A stretch of DNA of 64,000 nucleotides from Halovivax gelatinilyticus (GTDB taxonomy: Archaea > Halobacteriota > Halobacteria > Halobacteriales > Natrialbaceae), in the NCBI RefSeq assembly GCF_024300625.1, contig NZ_CP101322.1, forward strand, positions 1,439,992 through 1,503,991, read 5' to 3'. A model generated the notes under the pieces. It was not told the DNA's origin. It saw only the letters and a program-made list of their open reading frames with translations, and made no database searches. This document shows, piece by piece, positions 43,047-52,332 of the stretch (within the stretch, counting starts at the first letter, position 1; every line of letters begins with the position of its first letter). The translations under genes and the position numbers were made by a program.

Positions 43047-45140
43047 ATGCGAGACCGTTCGGCGATCGTACTGGTCTGTTTGCTCGTCCTGTCGCTGCCT
43101 GTGACGGCGCTCGGTACAGCGGTCGGCGCACCGAGCGGCGTCGCTGACGCCCAGACGGCGAGTCACGGCGGTCACGTCGTCGATCGGCCGTCGGCGGCCG
43201 CTCCCGTGGTCCAGGCGAGCCCACTCGACGACGAGGAGACGATCCACGAGTCGCTCGTGCTCACCCAGCGGCCCGATCGGCCCGGGGAGTTCGGCGCCGA
43301 GGCGACGATCGCCGTTCCGGACGCCGTTCGCGAACTCGAGGTGTCGATCCCGGAGGAGGCGACGGTCGAATCGACGGACGGCTTCGACCGAGTCGGTCCG
43401 TCGACGCTCGAGTGGACCGGCGAGACGCGAGAGGCGTCGATCACTCTCGGCGTCCAGGCGAACCAGACCCGCGGAGACGGGCCGCACGGGTCGAGCGCGG
43501 ACGGTTACGACTTCGTGGAGACCGGCGAGTGGGGAATCGTCGCGGTTCCGCGCGTTTCGTTCTCCTGGCGCCACGACCGGGGAACCGAGATCGGCGTCGA
43601 ACGTTCGGTGACGGTCGACGGCCCCGGCGCGATCGGCGACACGATCGCCGTCTTCGGTCCCGTCGAAGAGTACGTCTCCGATGACGGCCCGGAGCGCCTT
43701 CGACTAGTCGTTCCCGAGGCGGCGTCGCTCGACGAGTCACCCGACGACATCCTGGACGTCCTGGGCGAGGCGGCGACGTCGCTCGCCGTCGGCGCGGCCA
43801 ACGACGAGTTCTTCGTGGTCGCCGCGCCGACCGGTACGGTCGAGTGGCGAGCCCGCGGCGCGCAATACGGCGCCGACGACGCCTGGGTTCGAGACGACGC
43901 GGCGCTCTCCGACCTGCCGAACGTCTGGCTCCACGAGTACGTCCACTCGCGACAGCCCTTCGCCGGCGTCGACGACGGCACGACCGACGAGTTGCAGTGG
44001 CTAATCGAAGGGCAGGCCGACTACTACGCCGCACTGTTCGCCCTGGAACAGGACCTCGTCGACTACCAAACGTTCCGAGCCTTCCTCGAGCGAGGGAGTC
44101 AGCACCCCTACGACGCCGGGATCCTCGCCGATCCGTCGACGTGGGCCGATCCCGAGACGGACTACGCGCGCGGGCCCCTCGCGCTGTACGCCGTCGACCG
44201 CGAGATACGGGAGGCGACAGCCAACGATCTGACGCTCGTCGACGCGCTGCGCGACGTGACGCGAGCTGACCAGCCCGTCGGACTGGCCGCCTACTACGCG
44301 GCCGTCGAGGATGTCGGCGGCGCGGACGCCCGCTCAACCGCCGAGCGGTACGTCGAAACCGAGTCGATTCCGGATACCGTCGGCGAACGGGCCCACCGCG
44401 ACGTCTTCGACGCGGATCGAACGGCGTTCGAGGTCGACGTCGAGGGCGGGCCGTTCGCGGTCGGCGGCGACTACCGCGACGGATCGGTCGACGCGCTCGA
44501 CGAGATCGTCCCCGGCGAAACGGTCGAGATCCCGGTCTCGGTCGCGAACGTGGACGATCGAGCCGGCCACTACAGCGTGTTCGCCGCGGTCGACGGCGAG
44601 GTCGTCGACGAGGCCCGCGGCCAGCTCGACGCCGGGGAAGGATCCTCGGCCTCCCTCTCGTGGACGCCCGAAACGGACGGTGCGTTCGACGTGCAGATCG
44701 GCGAGCACGTCGAGTCGGTCGCCGTAGAACCACCGGTCGAAGCGACCGTGACCGATCTCGCCGTCTCGTCGCGTGCCGTGAGCGTCGGCGAACCGGTCAC
44801 TGCAACGATCACCGTCACTGGCGACGACCATCGACCGTCCGCCATCGACCTCGTCGTGACGACGCCGGGCGGGACGGCCGACGAGCGGACGGTTCGTCTC
44901 GCCCCGGGCGAAACGCAGACCGTAGAGACGACAGTCAGCTTCGACCGAGAGGGGCGAAACCAGCTCACAGCGGGCGACGAGAGCGTGGTGGTCGGTGTCG
45001 GCACCCTCGCCGGGCTCGTCGTCCGCGGCGAGGCGTTCGTTACCTCGAGCGCCGGCGGTCTAGCGGTCGGCGGGCTGGTCGTCGTACTCGGGCTCGTCGC
45101 GGTGGGTATCGCTCGCCGGCGTGGAACGGATCTGCCGTAA
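43047..45140 (+). CDS. Membrane-anchored gluzincin metalloprotease (M61-like)
   Basis: A 697-residue secreted protein. A Sec signal peptide (residues 4-26), a beta-rich N-terminal domain, then a zinc-protease core with HEYVH at 296-300 and the third ligand Glu321 in EGQADYYA, as in M61/gluzincin peptidases. A CARDB-like beta domain (ETVEIPVSVANVDDRAGHYS; about 490-560) and a second beta repeat follow. The C-terminus is a transmembrane helix with basic tail (GGLAVGGLVVVLGLVAVGIA, RRRG), so it is exposed outside the cell. Substrate unknown. Confidence 0.85.
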   Translation: MRDRSAIVLVCLLVLSLPVTALGTAVGAPSGVADAQTASHGGHVVDRPSAAAPVVQASPLDDEETIHESLVLTQRPDRPGEFGAEATIAVPDAVRELEVSIPEEATVESTDGFDRVGPSTLEWTGETREASITLGVQANQTRGDGPHGSSADGYDFVETGEWGIVAVPRVSFSWRHDRGTEIGVERSVTVDGPGAIGDTIAVFGPVEEYVSDDGPERLRLVVPEAASLDESPDDILDVLGEAATSLAVGAANDEFFVVAAPTGTVEWRARGAQYGADDAWVRDDAALSDLPNVWLHEYVHSRQPFAGVDDGTTDELQWLIEGQADYYAALFALEQDLVDYQTFRAFLERGSQHPYDAGILADPSTWADPETDYARGPLALYAVDREIREATANDLTLVDALRDVTRADQPVGLAAYYAAVEDVGGADARSTAERYVETESIPDTVGERAHRDVFDADRTAFEVDVEGGPFAVGGDYRDGSVDALDEIVPGETVEIPVSVANVDDRAGHYSVFAAVDGEVVDEARGQLDAGEGSSASLSWTPETDGAFDVQIGEHVESVAVEPPVEATVTDLAVSSRAVSVGEPVTATITVTGDDHRPSAIDLVVTTPGGTADERTVRLAPGETQTVETTVSFDREGRNQLTAGDESVVVGVGTLAGLVVRGEAFVTSSAGGLAVGGLVVVLGLVAVGIARRRGTDLP

Positions 45141-45217
45141 CCGAGAGGTGACGAAGCGACGGAAGCCGAACCAGCGTCGCCACCTGAAGACGGGGTTCAG
45201 AATATTGCGGACGTTCG

Positions 45218-46078
45218 CTACAACTCGTCGGCTAGCACCGGCGCCACCGACACGGCGCTCGCCGCCCCTTCGATCGTGTCGGTGCCGTAGACGGCCTCGA
45301 CGCCGGCGCGAGCGAGTCGGGTGTAGGCCGTCCCGGCCAACAACGGGTGGACGCAGGAGACGTAGGTTCGGGCGGCGCCGCGGTCGCGGAGGACGGAGAC
45401 GGCCTCGCTCATGGTCCCACCGGTGGCGATGATGTCGTCGACGACGACCACGTCGCGCGCTTCGACGCGAACGTCGCTCGGGGCGATCTCGACGTCGGTG
45501 CCTGAGTGGCGAGTCTTCTCGAAGTAGTCGACCTCGCCGTCGCCGTGGGCGTCGCGGACGGTTTCGGCGATTTCGACGGCGCCCGCGTCCGGGGAGAGAA
45601 AGACCGGATCCGCGAGGTCGGCCGGAAGCGGGTCGGCGAGCGTCGACGCCGCGTCGACCGCGTCGGCGGATGGATCGAAGAAGTCACAGACGGCGTCTTC
45701 GTGCGGGTTCACCGTGAGGATCCGATCGGTGCCGGTCGAGATGGCGCGCGCGACGGCGCGAGCGGACACCGGGTGGCCGGGATCGAAGGCGCGGTCCTGC
45801 CGGGCGTAGCCCATGTACGCCAGGACAGTGACGACCTCGTCGACGCCGGCTTCCCTGACGGCGTCCTGGAGCTGGAGTAATTCGAGGTGTGCGTCGGCCG
45901 AGACGGTCGAGGCGACGACGACGGCCCGGTCGGGCGTCGTCCCGTCGGCGAGGCCCGGAACCGACGCGAGCAGTTCGCCGTCGGGAAAGTGCTCGACGGC
46001 GGTGGCGGCGAGCGGTTCGTCCAGCTCGGCCGCGAGGCTGGCGGCGAGCGACTGCGAAGAAGACCCACTGACGATCAT
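45218..46078 (-). CDS. prs: Ribose-phosphate pyrophosphokinase
   Basis: A 286-residue PRPP synthetase in the archaeal (class III-like) short form. It contains HFPDGELLASVPG, YMGYARQDRAFDPG, NPHEDAVCDFF and the PRPP-binding loop VVVVDDIIATGGT. It makes PRPP from ribose-5-phosphate and ATP for nucleotide, histidine and tryptophan synthesis. The start MIVSGSSSQSLA at 46078 is standard. Convergent to the metalloprotease gene. Confidence 0.95.
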   Translation of the reverse strand: MIVSGSSSQSLAASLAAELDEPLAATAVEHFPDGELLASVPGLADGTTPDRAVVVASTVSADAHLELLQLQDAVREAGVDEVVTVLAYMGYARQDRAFDPGHPVSARAVARAISTGTDRILTVNPHEDAVCDFFDPSADAVDAASTLADPLPADLADPVFLSPDAGAVEIAETVRDAHGDGEVDYFEKTRHSGTDVEIAPSDVRVEARDVVVVDDIIATGGTMSEAVSVLRDRGAARTYVSCVHPLLAGTAYTRLARAGVEAVYGTDTIEGAASAVSVAPVLADEL

Positions 46079-46152
46079 ACCCGAACGCACAGTCGGCGGG
46101 TACGAACCGTTTTCGTTTGTCGATCGAGAGAGTATCCGCCGAACGGTGGCGT

Positions 46153-46677
46153 TCAGTCCGCGCAGACGCCGTCCAGCGTGTCGCCGGTTACCCGGAGGGC
46201 GCCGGCACTGTCGATGAGAATAACGAGGTTGAGACAGTCGGGATCGTTCCAGTCGTCCGGTCGCACGTCCCGGAAGTCGCCGCCGTCGAGACGGACGCGG
46301 ACGCGGAAGGATCCACCCTCGGTCGGCCACTCGCGGTCCAGTTCGAGCGAACCCGTCCGTTCTTCGAGCTCGGAGGTCTGCCAGGCGTGGGTCTCGCCGT
46401 CGATTTCGACGATCACGTCGACTTCGTGCTTCTCGTCGTGGAGGTTGTCGAGCGTGATGTCGCCCAGGATCGTTCCCTGCACCCTCGAGGCCTCCTCTTC
46501 GTCGTCCGGCTCGTCGTTCGAGTCGTCGTCCGTGCCGGGATCAACGTCGTCTCCGCCGTCGTCCGCGTCGGGTCCGTCGTCCTCGGGATCGTCGCTGCCA
46601 CCGAGACAGCCGGCAAGCGCGCCGACACTCGCCGCTCCCGCCACGGCGAGAATCCGTCTGCGTGTCTGTCGAGTCAT
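46153..46677 (-). CDS. Tat lipoprotein
   Basis: A 174-residue protein with a twin-arginine signal and lipobox (RRRILAVAGAASVGALAGC, Cys at about residue 24), a Asp/Gly-rich linker (about 27-62), and a ~110-residue beta-rich domain (GTILGDITLDNLHDEKHEVDV) with two cysteines near the end. The domain resembles extracellular Ig-like folds but no family was identified. Presumably anchored outside the membrane by lipidation. The start ATG at 46677 gives a full signal. Confidence 0.78.
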   Translation of the reverse strand: MTRQTRRRILAVAGAASVGALAGCLGGSDDPEDDGPDADDGGDDVDPGTDDDSNDEPDDEEEASRVQGTILGDITLDNLHDEKHEVDVIVEIDGETHAWQTSELEERTGSLELDREWPTEGGSFRVRVRLDGGDFRDVRPDDWNDPDCLNLVILIDSAGALRVTGDTLDGVCAD

Positions 46678-46759
46678 GTGTGTGGATACGCCTGCCTTCG
46701 GATAACTGTTTGTCAGACACCTATCGTTTTACTAGCATAAATTCGCGGCCAGTGTCAGG

Positions 46760-47683
46760 CTAGAGACTGCCCCCACAAACCACGATCGCTCTCGGATCGG
46801 CGATGCCGAGGGGGTGTCGGCTCGATTCGGTCGAATCGGCGACGTACGTGGTCCCGGCCGTCGTGACGGCACAGACGACGCCTGGATTCACGTGCGCGAG
46901 ATCGGCGATCGTGTAGTCGGTCGACGTGATCCGGTCCCACGACGGATCACCGGTCGGATCGGCGGTTGCGTAGAGATCCGTCCCCGACGCCAGCACCGTC
47001 GAGAGGGTGTCGGGTTGTGTCGCAGCCGAAACCGACAGCGCGTCGACCGGCCCGTCGAATCGTTCCATCCAGCCGTTACCGAGGGCGTAGAGGCCGTCGG
47101 CCGTCCCCACTAGCGGGGCGAGAGTGGTCTCCAGCGCGGTGACGGCGTCGAGACCGGCCGGTCGAGCCGTTCCATCCACGAGTTGGAAGACGCCCCGGTC
47201 GGTCCCGACCAGCGGCGATTCGATCGCCGTCACCGACGGCCGCTCACCGTCGGTTGCCACCGGCCAGTCGATCGCCGTCCACTCCTCGACGGAGCCATCG
47301 CGACCGGTTTCGGCCTCGAAACACGTGCCCGACTGATCGGCGGCGACGATCGAACTGGGCGTGACGTCGACGGCGACGGCGGAACCGAAGTCCGTCGGTT
47401 CGAGGGTGATGGAATCCGGATCGACGTCGCTGGGTCGGCCCAGCCGAGAAACGAGGACATCCTCGTCCGTCGCGACGGCGAGCAGCGTCCCTCCGTCGGC
47501 GGCCGAATCGATCCCGTTCGGTCCGGCCGAGACGTCCGTCGCCGACCGGCGATCCGCCAGCGAGAACTCGCCGACCCCCGTTTGGGAAACCCGGAGGTAA
47601 ACGAGTCCGGTCTCGCTCGCGACGAAACAAGACCGAGATCCGCCACGGCCGTCGAAGACGCGCTTTTCGGCGAGCGACTCCAT
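46760..47683 (-). CDS. Haloarchaeal beta-propeller-like protein (HVO_0234 type)
   Basis: A 307-residue protein of repeated ~35-45 residue units containing patterns such as ESPLVGTDRGVFQLVDG, APLVGTADGLYALGNG and STVLASGTDLYATAD, typical for a beta-propeller. It resembles the haloarchaeal HVO_0234-type propeller family. No catalytic residues are evident. It is divergent from the phosphohexomutase gene with a 108-bp spacer. The start MESLAEKRVF at 47683 is preferred over one further upstream. Confidence 0.75.
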   Translation of the reverse strand: MESLAEKRVFDGRGGSRSCFVASETGLVYLRVSQTGVGEFSLADRRSATDVSAGPNGIDSAADGGTLLAVATDEDVLVSRLGRPSDVDPDSITLEPTDFGSAVAVDVTPSSIVAADQSGTCFEAETGRDGSVEEWTAIDWPVATDGERPSVTAIESPLVGTDRGVFQLVDGTARPAGLDAVTALETTLAPLVGTADGLYALGNGWMERFDGPVDALSVSAATQPDTLSTVLASGTDLYATADPTGDPSWDRITSTDYTIADLAHVNPGVVCAVTTAGTTYVADSTESSRHPLGIADPRAIVVCGGSL

Positions 47684-47791
47684 GCGGCGGGGTTCGGCGC
47701 CGATCGTCGAAAGGGTTGCGCCGCGGCCGTCGGTCGCGAAAGACGAATCCCTTCGCAATCCCTTTGAGGTGGGCGCTCGGACTACCTATCG

Positions 47792-49156
47792 ATGGACGTG
47801 TTCGGGTCGAGCGGTGCGCGCGGCGTGGCGAACGAGGAGCTAACGCCGGCGTTCGTCCTCCGCGTGGCGAAAGCCGCGGGGACGGCGTGGGACGTCCCGC
47901 GCGTCGCGATCGCCCGCGACACCAGACACACGGGCCGGATGCTCGTCGATGCCGCGACGAGCGGCCTCGCCAGCGTGGGCGCCGACGTCGACCGCCTCGG
48001 GATCGTACCGACACCCGGCGTGCAGGCCTACGCCGAGCGCGAGGGCGTCCCCGCGATCGTCGTCACCGCCTCGCACAACCCCCCGGAGTACAACGGCGTG
48101 AAGCTGATCGGCGCCGATGGGGTCGAACTCGCCGTCTCCGACTTAGAACGGATCGAACACACCTTGCTCGCCGAGTCGTTCGCCGACGCCCGGTGGGACG
48201 AGATCGGCCAGGTGCGCGAGATCGACGGCGCCCGGCGGCGCTACGTCGACGCGCTCCTCGAGTCGGTCGATCGAGAGCGGATCGCCGACGCCGAACTCAC
48301 CGTCGCACTCGATCCGGGCCACGGCGCCGGATCGCTGACCAGTCCCGGCTTCATCCGGGCGCTCGGCTGTCGGGTCGTCACGGTCAACGCCCAGCCCGAC
48401 GGTCACTTCCCCGGGCGGAACCCGGAACCGGTCGCCGAGAACCTCGCCGAACTCGGCCAGCTCGTTCGGGCCGCGGAGGCTGACGTCGGCATCGCCCACG
48501 ACGGCGACGCCGATCGCGCGATATTCTTCGACGAGTCGGGGGCCTACCTCGAAGGCGACGCGACGTTCGCCGCGCTGGCCGCCGCCGAACTCGAAGCGGG
48601 CGACTCGCTCGTCTCGGCGGTCAACGTCTCCCAGCGACTCGTCGACGTCGCGACCGAGGTCGGGGCCGACGTCGAACTCACCCCGATCGGCTCGACGAAC
48701 ATCATCACCCGCATCCGCGAACTCGAGGCCGAGGGTCGTCACGTGCCGATCGCCGGCGAAGGTAACGGCGGCATTTTCTTTCCGGACTACCGCCTCGCCC
48801 GCGACGGCGCCTACATCGCCGCTCGCTTTCTCGAACTCGTCGCCGAGACGCCCGCGAGCGAGCTGGTCGCTCCGTACGACGGCTACGCCAACGTTCGCGA
48901 GAACATCGAGTATCACTCGACCGCCGAGCGCGACGCCATGCTCGACGCGGCGGCTAACCACGCCCACACCGCCGACGCCGAGCTCAACACCCGCGACGGC
49001 TACCGGCTCGACTACGGCGACGCCTGGGTGCTCGCCCGCCCGTCGGGTACCGAACCGCTCGTCCGGATCTACGCCGAAGCTCGCGACGAAGACCGGGCGG
49101 AAACCCTCGCCGGCGACCTCTACGACGTCCTGATCGAGGCGAAGGGACGCGAGTAG
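47792..49156 (+). CDS. glmM: Phosphohexomutase, phosphoglucosamine mutase type
   Basis: A 454-residue alpha-D-phosphohexomutase. The active-site phosphoserine loop is TASHNPPEYNG (around residue 90), the metal loop DGDADRAIFF, the sugar-binding loop GEGNGGIFF, and the phosphate-binding loop RPSGTEPLVRIYAEA. The short SASHNPP-less N-terminus with FGSSGARGVANEELTP is GlmM-like. It interconverts sugar 6- and 1-phosphates (glucosamine, glucose or mannose) for glycosylation. Exact substrate inferred. Confidence 0.92.
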   Translation: MDVFGSSGARGVANEELTPAFVLRVAKAAGTAWDVPRVAIARDTRHTGRMLVDAATSGLASVGADVDRLGIVPTPGVQAYAEREGVPAIVVTASHNPPEYNGVKLIGADGVELAVSDLERIEHTLLAESFADARWDEIGQVREIDGARRRYVDALLESVDRERIADAELTVALDPGHGAGSLTSPGFIRALGCRVVTVNAQPDGHFPGRNPEPVAENLAELGQLVRAAEADVGIAHDGDADRAIFFDESGAYLEGDATFAALAAAELEAGDSLVSAVNVSQRLVDVATEVGADVELTPIGSTNIITRIRELEAEGRHVPIAGEGNGGIFFPDYRLARDGAYIAARFLELVAETPASELVAPYDGYANVRENIEYHSTAERDAMLDAAANHAHTADAELNTRDGYRLDYGDAWVLARPSGTEPLVRIYAEARDEDRAETLAGDLYDVLIEAKGRE

Positions 49157-49157
49157 A

Positions 49158-49223
49158 TTGAAACTCCTCGCGCTGGTGTTCGTCGGCGTCGGATTCTCGC
49201 TGCTCGGTCTCCTGGTCGAGTGA
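49158..49223 (+). CDS. Possible 21-residue membrane microprotein
   Basis: A TTG-started frame of 22 codons directly after the glmM stop: KLLALVFVGVGFSLLGLLVE, one perfect hydrophobic helix with a Lys at the start and Glu at the end. It is in a different frame from glmM and fills the spacer almost entirely. No ribosome-binding site is obvious. It may be a real small membrane protein or chance. Confidence 0.3.
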   Translation: MKLLALVFVGVGFSLLGLLVE

Positions 49224-49265
49224 GCGTCCCCGAGACCTATGGCGACCGGGAGATCACACGGTGGT

Positions 49266-49913
49266 ATGGAGTCCGTCATCTCGGTTCCCGCCCGTCCCGA
49301 CGAACCGCTGCCCGAGTGGGCCGACGGGACCGACCCTCGGTCGGCACCCGAGGTCGTCGAGCGCTTTCTCTCCCGGTACAGCGACCCCGGTGACGTCGTT
49401 CTCGATCCGTTCGCCGGGTTCGGGACGACGCTCGTCGTCGCCGAGTCGATGGGGCGCGAGGCGTGGGGAATCGAATTCGAGCGCGAGCGCGTCGAGTACG
49501 TGAAATCGCGGATCGATCACCCCGGACGCGTGCGCCGGGCCGACGCGCGAACCCTGACCGACCTCGACCTGCCCGACGTCGACTGCGTCTTCACCTCCCC
49601 GCCGTACACGCTCGAGTCGGCGACCGACGATCCGTTCCAGAACTACGACGGCGAGAGCGCTTACGACGACTACCTCGACGGCGTCGGTCGGGTCGCGTCG
49701 GAACTGTCGGCCGTCCTCGCCGACGACGGGACGCTCGTGATGCAGGTGTCGAACCTGATCCACGACGGGCACGTGACGACGCTTGCGTGGGACGTCGCCG
49801 ACGCCTGCGGAGAGTACCTTCACCTCGATCGGGAGGTCGTCCTCGCGTGGGAGGACGGCCCGAAGTACGGCTACGATCACGGCTACGCGCTCGTGTTTTC
49901 GACCGGGGAGTGA
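49266..49913 (+). CDS. Orphan DNA methylase (N4/N6 type, TSPPY)
   Basis: A 215-residue Rossmann-fold methyltransferase. Motif I is DPFAGFGTTLVVAESMG (about residue 39), and motif IV is TSPPYTLES (about 113), characteristic of N4-cytosine or N6-adenine DNA methylases. Motif I precedes motif IV, and there is almost no room for a separate target-recognition domain. No restriction endonuclease is nearby. RNA methylation cannot be excluded because similar cores act on tRNA. The ATG at 49266 is preferred; an ATG 9 codons upstream is possible. Confidence 0.8.
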   Translation: MESVISVPARPDEPLPEWADGTDPRSAPEVVERFLSRYSDPGDVVLDPFAGFGTTLVVAESMGREAWGIEFERERVEYVKSRIDHPGRVRRADARTLTDLDLPDVDCVFTSPPYTLESATDDPFQNYDGESAYDDYLDGVGRVASELSAVLADDGTLVMQVSNLIHDGHVTTLAWDVADACGEYLHLDREVVLAWEDGPKYGYDHGYALVFSTGE

Positions 49914-49924
49914 CAGTCGGGAGT

Positions 49925-50004
49925 GAGCCACACGGTGGGTCATCCGAGCGGATCCACACGGTTGGTCGTCCGAGCGGTAAGTCACACAGTAGGTCGACCG
50001 AGCG
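49925..50004. repeat. Three imperfect 26-28-bp tandem repeats
   Basis: Units at 49925-49950, 49951-49976 and 49977-50004 share a cacacggt-ggtcgtccgagcg core, with substitutions in each copy. The array lies just behind the methylase stop and before the membrane protein pair. It resembles the decayed array at 14952-15072 in position (gene tail) and period, though not in sequence. Confidence 0.65.
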
Positions 50005-50108
50005 GATAACCGCCGATTTCGCGTCAATATGTACCATACAGCGGCCCCGACCGCCGTTGCACTTCCCTGGCTCGGGCTTTTGCGTGGCGAAGCAGTCGAT
50101 GGGAACTC

Positions 50109-51173
50109 ATGGCGGACGAAATATCGGACCTCTCACTCAGCGAGCGGCTCTTTCCGGATCGCCAGGGGCTCGACCGGTCGCGGGAGAACCGCCTCGTTCG
50201 GTGGATCCTGTTCGACGGGGACCGAGAGCGAGTCGCCGGCGCGTTGCTCGGATTCGTGTTCGGACTGCTGCTCGTAATGGGCGGGCTCTGGCCGATCGAG
50301 TACCAGGAGCTCCTGACCGAAACGGACACGGTCCAGATGGTGTTCAACACCTTTCTGAGCGGGACGATCCTGCTGGTCTCGATCGTCGTCTCGATCGCGG
50401 CGGTCGGCATCTCCCAGGAACTCACCTCGCTTTCGGACCAGTCCGAGCGCGTCGACACGATCATGGAGTTTCAGAGCGACATCGAAGAGCGCGAGATCGT
50501 CGAGGTCAGTCCCGCCCGACCGGGACAGTTCATGGCGGTCGTCCTCCGGGCGCTCAAGGACCAGGCGAGCGAACTCCAGTCACCCGACGGGACGAAGGAC
50601 GCGAGCTATCGCGAGGAGGTCGACCGGCTCCAGGAGGACATCCAGGAGAATGCAGAGGAGGTGTTGACAACGCTCTCTCGGGTCGAGAACGGTTCGACCG
50701 ACGAGCTGCTCACGGGGCTGAGCTACGACTCCTCGTGGCAGCTCTATCAGTCCCGGCGAATTCTCGTGAAGTACGGCGACGAGCTAACCGAAGACGAGCG
50801 AGCGTGTATCGCCGAAATTCAGGCGACGCTCCGGAAACTGATGGTGAGTCGGGAGTACTTCAAGACGCTGTACTACAAACTCGAACTATCGGACCTCTCG
50901 CGGACGCTGCTTTTCGTCTCGCTGCCGATCATCGTCTTCATCACGTACGTCCTGCTCGCGCTCGACGCCGGCGTCTTTCCCGACCTCGCCTTCTTCGGCT
51001 ACACCCCGCTTTCGGTCTTCATCAGCCTGGCGTACACGATCGCGCTCGCCCCGTACGCCGTCCTCACCTCGTACGTCCTCCGGGCGGCGACCGTGACCAA
51101 GCGAACGCCGGAGGAAGGCCCGTTCGTCATGGATGCAGACCGGGAGACCGCGTACGACGACGGCCACCGGTGA
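50109..51173 (+). CDS. Four-helix membrane protein, first of a tandem pair
   Basis: A 354-residue protein: acidic N-terminus, two membrane helices (about 45-63 and 82-100), a long cytoplasmic helical region (110-260) and two more helices (about 270-290 and 300-325). The motif YFKTLYYKLELSDLSRTLLF before the third helix is shared with the next gene (SFKTLYMQYELAYLSKLLLY), as are SQELTSL/SQELGWP after helix two and the EGPFV/FGPFV C-termini. Function unknown; the architecture suggests a sensor or channel-like regulator. Confidence 0.78.
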   Translation: MADEISDLSLSERLFPDRQGLDRSRENRLVRWILFDGDRERVAGALLGFVFGLLLVMGGLWPIEYQELLTETDTVQMVFNTFLSGTILLVSIVVSIAAVGISQELTSLSDQSERVDTIMEFQSDIEEREIVEVSPARPGQFMAVVLRALKDQASELQSPDGTKDASYREEVDRLQEDIQENAEEVLTTLSRVENGSTDELLTGLSYDSSWQLYQSRRILVKYGDELTEDERACIAEIQATLRKLMVSREYFKTLYYKLELSDLSRTLLFVSLPIIVFITYVLLALDAGVFPDLAFFGYTPLSVFISLAYTIALAPYAVLTSYVLRAATVTKRTPEEGPFVMDADRETAYDDGHR

Positions 51174-51267
51174 CCGCGGCCCAGATTCCGACGAGCGATC
51201 GATTTTCCGTTCCCACCCCCTGCGTCCCTTGGACACCCTTTTTCGGCCGGCCGTGGACGACTCACCC

Positions 51268-52299
51268 GTGTCGGACGACGAATCCGCCGACGAGGAGATC
51301 GACGAGGAGGTGACCCAGAGCGCCCTCGTCCACGAGCGGCTGCGCGAGTCACCGGTTCGGCGCTGGGTGTTGCTCGACGGTAATCGGTACATCCTCGCGC
51401 TGAGCCTCTCGATCGTCGTCTTCGCGACGACGGCGGTCATCGGCCTCGCCGGGTTCATTCCGGTGACCGAACCGGGGACGGCGACGACGCTCGTCGCGGC
51501 GATCGTCGGCGGCACGTTACCGTTCATCACGATCGTCCTCGCCATCAACCAGCTCGTCCTCTCGCAGGAACTCGGCTGGCCGGGCGACCTCGCCGGCCGC
51601 TTCGAGGGGATGCGGTCGTTCCGACGGGACGTCGAGTCGGTGACCGAGACGAGCGTCAGTCCCGCCGCGCCGGCGGACTTCCTCGGGCTCCTCGTCGAGA
51701 GCGTCGTCGACCGCGCCGCGTCGCTCCACCAGGAGGTCGATCGAACGGCCGATCCCGCGCTCACCTCCTCGGTCGCGGACGTGGTCGACGCCGTCGCCGA
51801 GGAGGGCGAGATCGTCACCGATGCCCTCGAAAACGCCGACATCGGGACGTTCGACGCGCTCTCGGCCGTCCTCGGCCACTTCAACGGCGCCCATCGCCAC
51901 GCCCTGCGCACGCTCTCGGAGCACCACCGCGACGAGCTGACCGACGAGGCCGCCGAGGCGTTCGACGAACTCCTCGAGTTACTCGAATACGTCGCCGTCG
52001 CCCGGCAGTCGTTCAAGACGCTGTACATGCAGTACGAGCTGGCGTACCTGTCGAAACTCCTGCTGTACGTCGGGTTTCCGACGCTTCTCGGCGGCGGGAT
52101 CTTCATGATGACCTACGTCGAGATCATCGCCGCCGTCGGCGACCCAACGGCGCTCGTCTTCCTTGTCAGCGCCGTCGTGACCCTTGTCTTCCTGCCGTTC
52201 ATCGTCCTGCTCGTCTACACGTTCCGGATCGCGACGATCGCCAGCCGCACCGCCGACTTCGGGCCGTTCGTCCCGCGTGTCGACTTCGAAGAGGAGTGA
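51268..52299 (+). CDS. Four-helix membrane protein, second of a tandem pair
   Basis: A 343-residue paralogue of the preceding protein with the same order of helices and shared motifs (VRRWVLLDGNR, SQELGWPGDL, FKTLYMQYELAYLSKLLLYVG, FGPFVP). The GTG start at 51268 gives an acidic N-terminus of the same length as the paralogue; an ATG at 51133 would overlap the upstream gene by 41 bp. It follows the first copy after about 95 bp. Gene duplication with divergence is apparent. Role unknown. Confidence 0.75.
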   Translation: MSDDESADEEIDEEVTQSALVHERLRESPVRRWVLLDGNRYILALSLSIVVFATTAVIGLAGFIPVTEPGTATTLVAAIVGGTLPFITIVLAINQLVLSQELGWPGDLAGRFEGMRSFRRDVESVTETSVSPAAPADFLGLLVESVVDRAASLHQEVDRTADPALTSSVADVVDAVAEEGEIVTDALENADIGTFDALSAVLGHFNGAHRHALRTLSEHHRDELTDEAAEAFDELLELLEYVAVARQSFKTLYMQYELAYLSKLLLYVGFPTLLGGGIFMMTYVEIIAAVGDPTALVFLVSAVVTLVFLPFIVLLVYTFRIATIASRTADFGPFVPRVDFEEE

Positions 52300-52332
52300 G
52301 GCGAACGATCGGCGTAGAGTACATTCGAATCG

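Noticed and set aside
49239-50037. Antisense frames over the methylase gene
   Set aside because: Methylase motifs DPFAGFGTT and TSPPY on the plus strand are decisive; antisense frames have no motif.
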